Below are positions 43,983 through 55,492 of a stretch of 64,000 nucleotides of DNA, piece after piece. Source of the DNA: Psococerastis gibbosa (lineage: Eukaryota; Arthropoda; Insecta; Psocodea; Psocidae); the NCBI GenBank assembly GCA_963971405.1, contig OZ020485.1:47861469-47925468 (forward strand), in the 5' to 3' direction. The notes under the pieces are model-generated. The model did not search any database. It was given only the letters and a program-made list of their open reading frames with translations, and had not been told where the DNA came from. The position numbers and the translations under genes were made by a program. The number at the start of each line of letters is the position of its first letter. The first letter of the stretch is position 1.

Positions 43983-46900
43983 ATGTCTACGATAGACCTA
44001 GCGCAAAAGCTTTTGCTTCTTGCAGCCATCCTTGTTTCGAGTTGCAATGGGACTCAGCAGTAAGTTTGAACTAAACAGTATAGCATGAGCATGAGATTTT
44101 TATTCACTTATTTTGGCAGTACCGTTAATTTGCAGTATTTACCTGCAAAACAGTGCTTATATAGTGCTTGTCCAGTGCTTTTACCATTTAGTGCTGGGAG
44201 CGCCAGCCTCAGCTATCGCCTCCGCACTATGTTCAACGCTCCGATCCTGGCTTCACATGCTCTCCACCCGTTTCCCCACCGCCGACAATCAAAGAAAGTA
44301 CGCGCGGTCGTATCCTCTTCCCTGGCATAAAACGACCGCTTCGAAGCACTTATTTTACATTCATGAAGGAAGGTAGAAAAACTGCCCATATCTTAGCATG
44401 CAGGGCAGGTTTAATTTCTGTTCTTTTTTTCAGGCAAGAAACTTTGAGACCAGCCAAGATATTTGACCAATATTATCCATACCATTTGGTAAAGTTTTCC
44501 ATCTCAAAATAACACAGTAATACGAACATAGTCAGGACATTTGTTGAGTAGTGGTAGACTCCGTTCGAAACTCACACTTGCTACATTTTCTGGCCATGCT
44601 TCTGAGGGCATGTAAAGCAGGCGGCTCCGGGTTTTCCTAGTTGAGTGCAATAGAGGGCTTTATAGCCCTAACTCCGCTAGGTTGGCTTAGCAATAGAACA
44701 AAAAGTCAATATTTATTTATTTAACCTAAACCTATATTAAAACTTTATGAAGGCTTTAGACTATAAAAATGACCACTGTACAAAATATTCTAATTACAAT
44801 ATACTATAATTACAAAGACTTTCACGGCCGGAGTTACGTGATGAAGCAGTAGAATCCGATATATTAGGCCGCGATCGATCAGAAAGTGTGCTTCCAAGCG
44901 TTTCGTCAACATTTGCTGCAGTTGCTTAGAAGTCTACGCAGTTCCACTGAAGATGTCGACCGCAGATGCATACGAAACGTTTGGAAGTACTTCAGATCGA
45001 CCACAACCTTATTATCTCAAATTCTACAGCTTCATCACATTCTAATTACTCTCAACTTTTTATACTGGTACTTTTAATCTACAGATCGTCAATTACCTAG
45101 AGAAGCTGGAGGAGCTGTACCCGGAGCTCGTCACCCTGGAGACCATAGGCGTCACTCACGAGGGGCGCGGCATCGTTGGTGCCAAGATCTCCTCAGGGGG
45201 CGGGGGCGCTAGGAACGCAGTGCTGGTTGAGGCGGGCCTGCACGCCAGAGAGTGGATTGGCCCAGCAGTGAGCATGTACCTCGTGCACCAGCTGGTCGAG
45301 AACGCGACCAACGCTCCATTGCTGGCCCGCGTGGACTGGATGGTCATACCGGTCAGCAATCCAGACGGCTACCAATACACCTTCACTCATGTGCGTAGCT
45401 AGTCAGCAAGTTCAAAAATTGGGTTGTTCTTCAAATTACAGCCGGCTGGCTGGTTGGCATTAATATGCCTCCAATCCCCTCGATCCTGGCACGCCCTCTT
45501 CGCCTAACATCCTCCATCACTACTTGCTGCAGATATTATTTTCTCGGGCGCACAGGTCGGTCGACGTCTTCTACGGTTTTTACTATGATGCAGCTGATGA
45601 AGCTCTCGTGTCGTAGCAAATGTCTTATTTACTCACTGGAATGTATATACCTAGCTGCAGGAAAAGATATTGGAGTCCAGCGTATTATGGACATCAGTAA
45701 AGTCGCTTACGAAAAAATGTATAATATGTGATTGTAGAGTCATAGCAAAGGTTGTATGTACATATGTTTGATCTCGGGACCCAGGCCTCAATTTGGGCCC
45801 ATAGGTCCCCCAGTCGTACTAGTCGAGTTCTATTGCTTCTGCGAATATGGCTACGGCAGCAAATTGGACTACTAGAGCCCAACCGTCATTAGCGACAGTG
45901 CACTCTAGATGCTCAAGTCCGGGGCGCCACTAGTACAGCCCCGTAAGTTTTAGTCCCAGCCACCCTCAGCAGAGGTGCTTTCAAACCCAAGGCTGACAAT
46001 TATAAAACAGAGGACAAGACTTAATGTTATACAGTATGCCTAATACCTAACCTAGGTACAGTATATTTTTTAGTAACACTATGTTTTTATTCAATTGAAG
46101 AGGCGGTAGATGAATTACGACACATAGACACAACTTTAAACAGTGAATGACATAATTTATTATAACTTATGGTTTTTATTTGTATGAATCTGTGAATCTG
46201 TGATTTTGAATGCTTGTGTGTGTGAATGTAACGCTGTTTTGCATAAGGTATGACTTCATGTTACTCTTTAGATATACTGTATTTCTTTGTACCTTATGTT
46301 AAAATAAAGTGAATATTTAATTATTTATTTATTTAAGGTGCACGAAATTGATTTGTATTTTGTGTTAATCGGTCAGGACAGGTTGTGGAGGAAGAACAGG
46401 AGCGGAGCGCGGAAGGGCTGTGTAGGGGTCGACCTGAACCGCAATTTTGGACACCACTGGGGGGAGGGCGGGGGCAGCAGCGAGCCGTGCCACGAGGTGT
46501 ACCAGGGGCCGCATGCCTTCTCGGAGCTGGAGTCAACGGCCGTGCGGGACTGGGCGACGGCCCATAGTCGCAGGATCAAGCTCTACCTTTCCCTGCACAG
46601 CTACGGGCCTTTCATTTTCTATCCTTGGGGGTACCGTCCGCAACTTCCTGATGACTGGCAGTCCTTGGTGAGTTGTACAATAATCTTCTTCTTCCTTAAA
46701 TGCCACTTCAATCGAAGATTGGCGGCCGTCATGGAAATTCGGACGTTGCAAACTGCTGCTCTGAAAAGGGACGCCGTGCTCTTGCCAAACCACTCTCAGG
46801 TTTTTCAACCAGAATGTTCTTCTTCTGCCGGGAGCCCTCTGTCCTGTCGTCCCTTGGATTACTACATGCAGAAGGCGATGCGTTCCTCATCACATGGCTG

Positions 46901-48238
46901 AAGTATGTTAGTTTCCGGTTCTTAGTAATAATAATAGTAATAATTTCTTTACTGTCAGCAGCAACTTGGCTTCTGTATCCATTCGCCTCAGGGCCTCAGC
47001 ATTGGGGACACGATCTCTCCAGAATATGCGTAGCACTCGTCATTTCAAATGAACTGATTCTGTTTGTTTTTTTCTTACGTAATAATAATTACTGTTACAG
47101 TTTGTTATTATTAATTTTACATTGGTACATATGAAATAATGTAGGCTATTCCCTTTATAGCCTGTCCTTTGCAGTTGGTTGCAACAAAGATGTAAAGAGA
47201 CGAGGGCGGAGGTGATTGAATGTCACTGTGCTGGTACAGATCCAGATCTGCTGTCAGCATAGCTACCTACACCAAATCAGAATTGTATTGCATTCTGTAT
47301 AATACATCCTGCCAATACAGGGTACAGGTCTAAGCAAACGTGACATAGAGGGAGAGCACAGGGAGAAAAACTAAAAAGCCATCAATGAGTGCGGGATCAA
47401 TGTCGTCTAAAAAATGAATAATAATAACAAAAATAAAACAAAACATAAGAACAACAATAGTAAAAAGATAAAGCCAAAATTAAATAACAATCACAATTAT
47501 CAGTGTTGAAGGTTTACTCCTTTGTTCGCGATCTGGCTTGCATACTGTTTACTAAGAGTATTGTGTGTGTTTTGCAGGAGCGGCTTGGACGTCGCGCAGC
47601 AGACGCAATGTACAATGTGAGCGGCACCGTGTACCAAGTCGGCACTTCACCCAACATTTTCTGTAAGGCTCCGCCAATTGAGCCATTTTCATAGGCGTAA
47701 GCGTACATAGATGTTATCATTTGTCCCTTGGGTTGAACCGCTGAGCCTAAACGTTGGCTATCAGTCTTATAATCATGGATCATTATTATTATAGTAGATA
47801 GCAGTTTTAGACCGAGCTGTAAGCTGTGGAACACGTCCTAAGAACGTCAGAGGCCACATGCCGAACAAAATGTGCAAAGCAAACATGAAGTTAAGAAGAT
47901 TCCAGGGACGTCCATGAAACCGCTGGAAGGACAAAATATGAACCGACCTCCGCGAGTTGGGAGTATGTAGAAGGTGGAGAGGCGATATGATCTTGTTGAA
48001 AATGTTGTTATACATACGCCACTGAACTTAAATATGGGTGTTTACAGACGCAGCATCTGGAGGGAGTAGCGACTACATGAAGGGGGTGGTGGGTATCGCA
48101 GTGGCGTACACCATTGAGCTCAGGGGGGGCGGCCAAACGGGCTTCGACCCCCCGCCCTCCGACATCCTCCATATCTCCGCAGAAACATTCCAAGGCTTCA
48201 AAGTGTTGGCACAATTTGCCGCCAGTGGGGACAACTGA
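43983..48238 (+). CDS. Secreted zinc carboxypeptidase (M14A), six exons, no propeptide
   Basis: Exons 43983-44059, 44434-44488, 45085-45390, 46377-46667, 47578-47662, 48048-48238 chain in phase to 334 residues. It should remove C-terminal residues from peptides outside the cell. MSTIDLAQKLLLLAAILVSS is a signal peptide; exon 2 leads straight into the catalytic fold (FDQYYPYHL, IVNYLEKLEELYPELVTLE), so the usual ~90-residue activation domain is missing. Zinc ligands are HAREW and the LHSYG histidine; substrate-binding Arg is in RLWRKNRS, Asn-Arg in VDLNRNF, catalytic Glu in YTIELR. At the specificity position before the Asp of GGSSDY stands Ser, neither the Ile of A-type nor the Asp of B-type enzymes. 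The exons are strikingly GC-rich against AT-rich introns. Introns carry a SINE and LINE fragments. A prodomain exon could hide in 44060-44433, but I saw none. Confidence 0.9.
44548..44728 (+). repeat. tRNA-derived SINE (family 1)
   Basis: Partial B box side, then GCTACATTTTCTGGCCATGC, CTAGTTGAGTGCAATAGAGG, GGCTTAGCAATAGAACAAAA and a TATTTATTTATTT tail. In the second carboxypeptidase intron. Confidence 0.75.
45391..46376 (+). other. Third carboxypeptidase intron
   Basis: Contains an inverted fragment of SINE family 3 near 45770-45835 (GGGCCCATAGGTCCCC) and AT-rich sequence. No coding exon seen. Confidence 0.4.
46681..47045 (-). mobile_element. LINE 3'-end fragment (family D)
   Basis: Minus strand reads LLHVVIQGTTGQRAPGRRRT, FWLKNLR, then after a frameshift WFGKSTASLFRAAVCNVRIS. 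It begins 14 bp past a carboxypeptidase donor. Confidence 0.82.
47860..48025 (+). mobile_element. LINE C-terminal fragment
   Basis: Reads RRFQGRP, NRWKDKI and TDLRELGVCRRWRGDM with internal stops, a typical LINE ORF2 tail. It ends about 20 bp before the last carboxypeptidase exon. Confidence 0.65.
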
Positions 48239-48605
48239 CAAGGCGCTGACCATGCTCGCTATCACTACAACCTCACCATACTGTAGGCTCAGACGATTTT
48301 TACTTTTATTTTTATAAAACAGACAGACATTTCGGAAAAACCACTTTTATGCGTTCTTGGGATCTCAAAACGTGCAATTCTGATGATATCACACAGCTTT
48401 CCTTATGCTTACGTATTAATAGGAGAGCATCGTCTATGCAACCTATCTGAACCTGCTGTACATTATGTATCAGGAACATTCCTTTACTATTTATACGTTA
48501 TTAGATAAGCAAAGCTATGTGGTGGTCGAAATGTCCGAATAGATTTCAACGGATAACGTCTTCAGGTATGTTTCAGGTGATCGGTACAGATCTAGTAGTA
48601 TAGAG
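48239..48605. other. 3' flank of the carboxypeptidase gene
   Basis: No AATAAA was found close to the stop; a block near 48320-48375 resembles 28910-28980. Nothing else recognised. Confidence 0.35.
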
Positions 48606-48739
48606 CAGGGGTTCCCAACCTTTTTGTCCGTGGACCACCATGGCTGTGATTGGAAAATAGTCAAATTCTAGGACCAAGATCAAGTAGTTTGTGCCTACAA
48701 TTAGCCTACGTGCTACTATTTTCAGAACAAACATTAAGA

Positions 48740-48905
48740 GCAGACTTATTGATGCCTCACTATATAATTTGGATCAGTACGACCCCAGGAACTGGACTAT
48801 TTAAGTACAAAACCCTTTCGGGTGGCTATTTTTGTTTGACACAGTCGATCTGGCTCTGTCTGGTCAGGGACTCTAATTTTTGTATTGTATTGTATTTGAT
48901 TAAAT
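48740..48905 (+). mobile_element. LINE 3' UTR fragment nested in the hAT element
   Basis: Matches the inverse of 60600-60760 (ACCCCAGGAACTGGACTATT, GGGACTCTAATTTTTGTATT). Confidence 0.65.
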
Positions 48906-49016
48906 GTTGGGGACTGATATCGGTTAGATTTTATAGTTCAGTATTTTACTTCTAATTTCCAATTACTCAGCTGTTTTATTTTCTTATTTTTTACTTTTGT
49001 TCCGTGGACCACCTGA

Positions 49017-49183
49017 AGCCTGATCGAGGCGATTATAATACCGGTATTTATTTAATCCCCTGGTATTAAAAATGTAAGCAAGATAATTTTATAATGGGAA
49101 GTGCTATTCAAAATTTGTTTGTTTACAGTTATAATCCTAGGGTATTTATTTCACCCCGGTATTATAATCGCCTCGATCAGGCT
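49017..49183. mobile_element. Family M MITE nested in the hAT element
   Basis: Has perfect 28-base terminal inverted repeats (AGCCTGATCGAGGCGATTAT at the left) around the family M core in inverse orientation. Confidence 0.85.
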
Positions 49184-49226
49184 GCTGCTGTTTGTCTGTG
49201 GACCACAGATGGGGAACCCCTGGTAT

Positions 49227-49365
49227 GGCGGGGTTTCCACACGTCAATCGTCAATGAGAAATATGGTTTTGACGTGGTAGCAGAATTTTTAGCATGTCTA
49301 TAATGTCTGCTAAACCTTCAATTTCACATGTCTCATTGACGATTGACGTAAGTGGAAACCCCGCC
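49227..49365. mobile_element. 139-bp foldback MITE with TAT duplication
   Basis: Sister of 6287-6427 (GGCGGGGTTTCCAC ends, AATATGGTTTTGACGTGGTA interior). TAT lies at 49224-49226 and 49366-49368. It is inserted within the right target duplication of the hAT element. Confidence 0.92.
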
Positions 49366-49368
49366 TAT

Positions 49369-49989
49369 AGAGTTACAAAACCGAACATGTTGCTCTCCAA
49401 AATTATATCAAGCGATTCTAGCGTTGTAAGGTCCCTCAGACTTAACCTGATCTCTAACAATCATTGAACGCATTGAAAGGCACCCTTTACTTTATAGTTT
49501 ATACCCTTTTAGACACTGAGATATTGCTGGATAACACTTAAAACTAAAAGAAAAACACCAGACGTGACTTACTTTTATCAACGACTAGAAAGTTTGGCTG
49601 CCGATTTTTGTTGATTTCACCAATGCCACCCAACAGGAATCCGACACAGGTGTCTTCATCACCTATTACTGCCATCAACTTTCCCTTGGCTGCTGAATGT
49701 AAAGCCATTACTGGAAATTTTAAAATCACTTTTCCTGTGTCACTTGACTTGGTTTTCAAAACAAATCAGCTGACCAAGCTCCTCCTCCTTTCAGGGCCTT
49801 TCGGGGCAGTTGGCAGCAATTGCGGAACTTGTAATGGTGGCATTCTGGTGTTTACTTGTTTACCTTACAAAATTTAAAATTAACATTTTGATATTTTTTG
49901 CTAATAATATATTATTAAAATATATATTTGGTGAAATTTATTGGCATTGGAATAAATGTGAGTAGTGTGTGTGAGTGTTGTGTGGAAAA
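49369..49989. other. Intergenic DNA, no gene recognised
   Basis: Short ORFs overlap on both strands near 49544-49877 ([20 protein letters not shown] on plus); I found no known relative and no splice support. Confidence 0.3.
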
Positions 49990-52808
49990 GGTTAAGAAAT
50001 TAACTTTGTCTAAGAAACCCACTTGTGTTAGTATAAAACCCTGAGCGCTTTCGGCAAGAACTGCCATCTACAGAGGGAAACCCACTAGCACAGTTACACC
50101 TTATCTGCGATTTGAGACTTGCTCAACTCGAGGAGAAGATGCAAATGTGACTAGGGAGAGGAAACTCTCACTCCTAAATACATCCAAATTAAAACTGCAA
50201 CCTTTTCCACAAAATCCAGTAAAGCACTTAGAATCGCCCAGAAAGTCTGGCTTGCAGAAGAAATCAAAAAATGGTTCAAAATCAGAGACAGCATAAGCCT
50301 TTACCTTAAAGTTTTACATTCAGAATTATCTTTTAAACTTCACTTTTTAGAATGGACCACCTTCCAAGATCAAATATACACAAAAATTAGTTGCATCACT
50401 TACAAAAAACGCACAACACTAAATAAAAAAATAAAAGAACTGAGTCAAAACCAAAATAACAAATCCAACGGAATACATCACACATCACATCGCGACACGA
50501 AACATCAGATGTGCAGGACGAAAGTACGTTCCCGGTCTAACCCCCTTCATCGATCGATGCAGACTGGGGTAGGTCAAGGCCTCACGCCTTCAGCGCAGAC
50601 ACTCACTACACTACCCATCACAACACATAAATTCTATCCTCGTACCGTCAACTTATCTAACACGATTTTCAACACAAAAGAAATGGAACTTCTCAACAAG
50701 GGCCTCAAGTATTGCCCCGATATAGGTCTAAACAAAAACACGTTAACCAACTTAATGTCAGACACTGAATTTAGCCTAAAAAACCACAATAATGAAACAC
50801 ATAGCAGCAGATATTCTGAAAAACGTCAAACTTACACACAAAAACGATAATACTAAATCTATAAAATAGAAACTAGCCCAAGATAACCTTACACTCACCA
50901 AGGCGGATAAAGGAAATTCTATTGTCATTTTACCTACCCATGATTATGTTTCTAAAGTCTTAGACCTCATTTCTGATGAATCCACATTCGTAAAACTTAA
51001 AGTAGACCCCACAAACAAATTCCAAAAAGCAACCAAAAAAGCCATTAAACAAAGCTCTAACACGATACCCCAAGATATAGCCTATAAATTTACCAACATG
51101 AACCCCGTAGCTCCTTCATTTTTTGGTCTGGTTAAACTTCATAAACCCAATCAACCTATCCGCCCAGTAGTTTCGTATAACAGTGCCCCAGCCAGCAAAG
51201 TAGCTAGTTTTCTCAACAAACACATTCGCGAGCTATCAAACTTCACACCCCGCCACAGCGTCAAAAACTCATTCGAGTTGGTTTCCCGCCTTAAGCACCT
51301 TTCCTTATCCAGCAATGCCAAACTCGTCTCTTTCGATGTCAAAAATCTGTTTACTAATATTCCCGTACCCGAAGTACGTAAATTAGTTGCCCAGTCACTC
51401 TATCACAATAACACCTCGAACAGCCTTATTTCTGAGACCCTCCTTCTGTTAGACACATGCACCCATCAAAACTATTTCCGCTTCGAATCCGACTACTACC
51501 AACAAAAAATAGGTCTACCTATGGGTTCTTCCCTTTCTCCCCTTCTTGCTGAAACTTTTATGGATAACTTCGAACACAAACTTCTACACAATAAAAATCC
51601 CCTAGTTAAATGTATATCTTTCTGGACAAGGTATGTGGATGATATCTTCTGCATTTGGACAGGAAGTAACAGACAACTAGACAATTTCTTAAGTTTTATC
51701 AACACAATTCACCCAAAAATCCAATTTACCATGGAAGTAGAAGAAAACAACTCCCTGAACTTCTTAGACCTCACCATCACCAAAAATAATAGTACCCTAG
51801 ACTTCAAGATATTTCGTAAAGAAACCCATAGCGATAATATAATCCCTGTTGATTCTTCTCACCCATTCCAGCACAAACACGCAGCATTCCATAGTATGAT
51901 TTTTCGACTCCTTAACATCCCTATGAATCAAACCAACTATAATAATGAATTAAATACAATAAAACAAATTGCCCAAAATAACAATTTCAATCTCAACCTA
52001 ATAGACAGAATCCTACGACATCACAAAATCAAACACAACCTCAAACTAATTTACCCCCCAGGGAGCTTAAATCCGGTAACCAATAAATCATATTTCAGGA
52101 TACAATACATAGAACAAATCACAGAAAAAATTAGTAACCTCATTTCTTCTACAACAGACAAAACACCAGCCCCGTACAATCGCAACAATTTGGCCAATAA
52201 ACTCATGAACTGCAAAACCAAACCAGAAAAAGAAAAAGGCAATGGAGTTTATCGTCTAAATTGTAACGATTGTAACGCAATTTACATAGGCCAAACAGGC
52301 AGAAGCTTTAAAACTAGGGTCAGAGAACATATAACAGGTATAGGAGACACCAACACCAACAGCACATTCGCGAAACACCTTAACTCGGAAAACCACACAT
52401 TCGATCCTCACAATTGGACAGCCCTACACAAAATAAAGAAAAGTTACACTTTAAATTTTTTTGAAAATGTTGAAATCAAAAGAGCTTTACACAATATGGA
52501 AAAATTAACAAACGACATAACATTCACACAATCATCCCCTCTAATAGATCTAGCTAGTAGGTTAGGAATAGGTAACCAGCCACGCCCCCTCCCACCCCCT
52601 CCTCCCCCCGCTCCCAGTCCTATATAAACCAAGGTTTCCTCTCCCTAGTCACATTTGCATCTTCTCCTCGAGTTGAGCAAGTCTCAAATCGCAGATAAGG
52701 TGTAACTGTCCTAGTGGGTTTCCCTCTGTAGATGGCAGTTCTTGCCGAAAGCGCTCAGGGTTTTATACTAACACAAGTGGGTTTCTTAGACAATGTTAAT
52801 TTCTTAAC
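49990..52808 (+). mobile_element. Penelope-like retroelement (RT plus GIY-YIG)
   Basis: About 180-bp terminal repeats lie in inverted orientation (49990-50165 and 52630-52808), an arrangement known in Penelope-like elements. An N-terminal region carries the family hallmark NKGLKYCPDIGL; the main frame (51098-52627, 509 codons) has RT motifs FFGLVKLHKPNQPIRPVVS, LVSFDVKNLFTNIP, GLPMGSSLSPLLAE and RYVDDIFCIW, then a GIY-YIG endonuclease (GVYRLNCNDCNAIYIGQTGR). It is nearly whole with about one or two breaks. Age: probably young, since the two terminal repeats are very similar. Confidence 0.92.
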
Positions 52809-53269
52809 GATTATTTGGGTTTTACTAATTCGGGTTGTTATAACAAGTTTTTCTAAAACTCTAAGTTTTTGTTATTTTTTGTTTATTTATGATTGGTTGA
52901 TTGATTACTTCAATTTGATTGAATAGGAATGTGTTAGCCACAACCTACCGAGCTACTACCTTCTGTGGAAGTTGTAGAGAACTATTTCAAACATAATGTA
53001 CTATAGTATAAGGTATTTTTACATTCTGGTGCTGTCATTTCTCCATAAACTTTAAAATTAAAGTTCATTAAATTATTACACCAAATGAAAAATTAAAAAT
53101 ATCGTATGATATTGTGCATGAAGTAGTTCTCTACTACTTCCATTGTCTAAATCTTTAATAACTTTAATAGCCGCCGACCCTCCAAGAGGATAAGTAGGTT
53201 AATTAAATCAATATTAACAACAATTAATGCAGGGGTTCCGCATCCTACCTTAACCAGATATTCTTTCAG
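52809..53269. other. Region upstream of MOZART1
   Basis: Probably holds the promoter and a noncoding first exon of MOZART1, since TTCTTTCAG stands right before its ATG. I could not place the exon. Confidence 0.35.
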
Positions 53270-53512
53270 ATGACTGCGAACGCTCAAGACCCACACAACC
53301 AGTCTATTGTCTCGGCAAGAAATACGTTCAGCGTTCTCTACAACATCTCACAAATCCTCAACACGGGGCTATCCAAAGAAGAACTTATGATCTGTGTTAG
53401 ACTTTGCGAGAAAGGAATCAATCCCAATATGTTGGCCCACGTCATCACGGAGATGAAAAAAGAAGCGAAGAATCTCGAGGAGCGGAAAAAAACTGGAGAG
53501 CGAGGGTATTGA
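53270..53512 (+). CDS. mzt1: Mitotic-spindle organizing protein 1 (MOZART1)
   Basis: An 80-residue protein. MZT1 is a small subunit of the gamma-tubulin ring complex that binds the N-terminal regions of GCP proteins and helps recruit the complex to centrosomes. The core VSARNTFSVLYNISQILNTG followed by LSKEELMICVRLCEKGINPN and MLAHVITEMKKE matches the family along its whole length (human MZT1: ILNTGL, ICVRLCEQGINPEAL). The tail is Lys/Glu-rich. The ATG follows directly on a good splice acceptor (ATTCTTTCAG), so the 5' UTR is probably in an upstream exon; the whole CDS is in one exon. No close AATAAA was found. An intronless retrocopy is possible but the intact frame and acceptor argue against it. 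Confidence 0.92.
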   Translation: MTANAQDPHNQSIVSARNTFSVLYNISQILNTGLSKEELMICVRLCEKGINPNMLAHVITEMKKEAKNLEERKKTGERGY

Positions 53513-54997
53513 GGAATTGTGCATTTCAACTGCCGAATAATTTGATTTCGTACTTTAATATGTTGTACATAAATGATCTAATAGTTGTTAATGTAAATAT
53601 TGTAATGCCGACAATACTGTATCTGCTGTCGTGGCACGAGGCTCCAAGTTAACTTATTACTAGGGATGAAAATTTAAACAAAACTATTTTAGACCAGGTC
53701 CCACGATTGCCTTGAAAAGTAAGGAATTCATGATGGTATCTACCAATGCAAGATGGTGCCGGTGAGTATAGATTTTATTCGCAAGAGATAACTGAAATTA
53801 GAGAATTTATAAAAATCTCGACTTGGCGGTATTCGAATCCACAGTCTATGGCTATCCGGGGCATCATCTTCACCGATGAACCACAAGCCCGGTCAAGTTC
53901 AGAGTTCGCTAAATCACAGTCGAAAAATTCAATATTTGACCCAATTAGAACTTAAAATTATCTGCCCTTTGACCGTAAACGCCTATAGTAGAAACTGCTT
54001 TATTCCAGTCATAAACACGGTGATACCGTATTTCGGACTCCCTCATTTTCTATATTAAACATAATGTTTCTTAATTTGTGTGGCACGCAGTAGGGGCATG
54101 CGCAGGCTATTGAATCAAATTAGATATTTATTTCAAGCAGAATCAAAAGTATTTTTTTTAATGTAACTTCTTATGGCGGGCTCTTGAAACTGCTTTGTTG
54201 ATTTTTTCATGTGAGGCAAGAGCAGAGAAACAATTTTCCCTGGTTCGGTTAAGTCTAAATTGAGTAAGGCCGGCGACATACTATCCCTTTTTGCCGGATG
54301 CGGCTGAGTGGGATGCGTTTTGCCGGGATGACACGACGCTGCCACACTGTCCGTTGCGACCTCGTAAAATTACCTGATTTTAGTTTAGTATACTCTTGAT
54401 CCGATCCGTCTTACTCGAGTTACAGTGTCGCATGTGTTGAAACGCTACATATCTAAGGTGGAATTTGTTTGTGCTCCCTGCGCGGCACAGACGGACCGGG
54501 TGACTGGCCTCACGTAACTGAATGTTTATTTATTTGTCCAGTGTCCGGTTATCCTTCCCTGCCGCTGCACCATCTGGTCGATTGCGGTTGGCACGGTGCC
54601 ACCGGAACAGTGTGACCGTGCCCATTGGGCTCCATGCATTCATGTCATCCCTTCAAAGTGGTCCCTTTTGGCGGGACGGTGATAAGGGATAACATGTCGC
54701 CGGCCTTGGCCTGGTAAAATAGAAAACGGAAACATTGCACCCACCAATTAGGAGGACTTATCAATAGGAGGTCATAAGTTGCATCGGATGAAACAAGGCA
54801 GTGTTGCAGCTACAGAGATGTCTCGGCGGCGCCACTAATCCGGAATTTTACATGAATTCTTTGATGATACCTTCTTTTGTTTTATAGTTCGCTAATGCAG
54901 TTTTTCTGTTTCGTGGACAAACTAATGGATCTATTCGTGAATTTCGATTAAATGTATGGGCCTGTAGGTTATTTAACAAAGGGTTAGTCGGACTTAC
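53513..54997. other. Intergenic DNA with repeat fragments
   Basis: Includes a piece of family M (53648-53700) and an inverted SINE family 2 copy (53818-53915, GGCGGTATTCGAATCCACAG). The stretch 54150-54840 is less AT-rich but holds nothing I recognise. Confidence 0.4.
53818..53915 (-). repeat. tRNA-derived SINE (family 2)
   Basis: Minus strand: GGGCTTGTGGTTCATCGGTG ... GATGCCCCGGATAG ... GTGGATTCGAATACCGCC, matching 13388-13500. Confidence 0.6.
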
Positions 54998-55165
54998 ATT
55001 GCCATTGATATTAGTAGTCATTGGAGGGGAGGACAGGGGCTTCACAGTCATTGAACTGTTAGGGTGGAGCCCGTTGTCAGGGGAAGAAGGGGAGTCAATC
55101 GCCGAACAGCATTCAAGTCCGAGTCCACTTTTAGTAAAGTACTTACAGTTACCAAGCCGAAACAT
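54998..55165 (-). CDS. Possible first coding exon of an unidentified gene
   Basis: An ATG at 55165 opens 56 codons rich in Ser and Pro (SAIDSPSSPDNGLHPNSSMT, VKPLSSPPMTTNINGN) ending at a strong GTAAGTCC donor in phase 0. The frame extends both ways without a stop (54848-55303). No downstream exon was found on the minus strand and no family was recognised, so this may be chance. Confidence 0.22.
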
Positions 55166-55492
55166 CTCAAGAATAACCCCAGAAACTTTGTCTGTTAAAT
55201 AACCCGTGAATGTGATCGAAAAATACTTAAAGGAAACATGTCGATCACTAGCAGAAAAAGTTGAGGAGCACAAACGGTGCGTTAGACTAAGATAAACAGA
55301 CAAATCGTATTTAGCAGAAATTTAGCATTCAAGTAGAAGTTCCAAACTAGTATACTCTGGCGAGGGCCTTGGTCGAGTGGTTAGAGAGCTTGTATTTCAT
55401 TAGGGAGAACGGTAGTTGGAATCTTCAAGGAGATGCACCCGATGATTCAGAGGTAGAATAAAAGAGCAATAAGTCCATCTTCCAGAAACCAT

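Larger units (their letters stand above)
48606..49222. mobile_element. hAT-like nonautonomous element with nested insertions
   Basis: Ends are CAGGGGTTCCCAACC and its near-inverse GGGGAACCCCTG, each beside GTGGACCAC-type subterminal motifs. The left flank is GTATAGAG (48598-48605). The right flank is G plus TAT then, after the foldback at 49227-49365, TATAGAG; removing that later insertion restores GTATAGAG, a perfect 8-bp duplication. Inside lie a LINE 3' fragment and a family M MITE. Confidence 0.9.

Noticed and set aside
46533-46808. Minus-strand ORFs overlapping the fourth carboxypeptidase exon
   Set aside because: Made of exon complement plus a LINE family D tail; not a separate gene.
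55373-55445. tRNA-like TTGGTCGAGTGGTTAGAGAG
   Set aside because: No complete cloverleaf or 3' half found; probably a SINE remnant.
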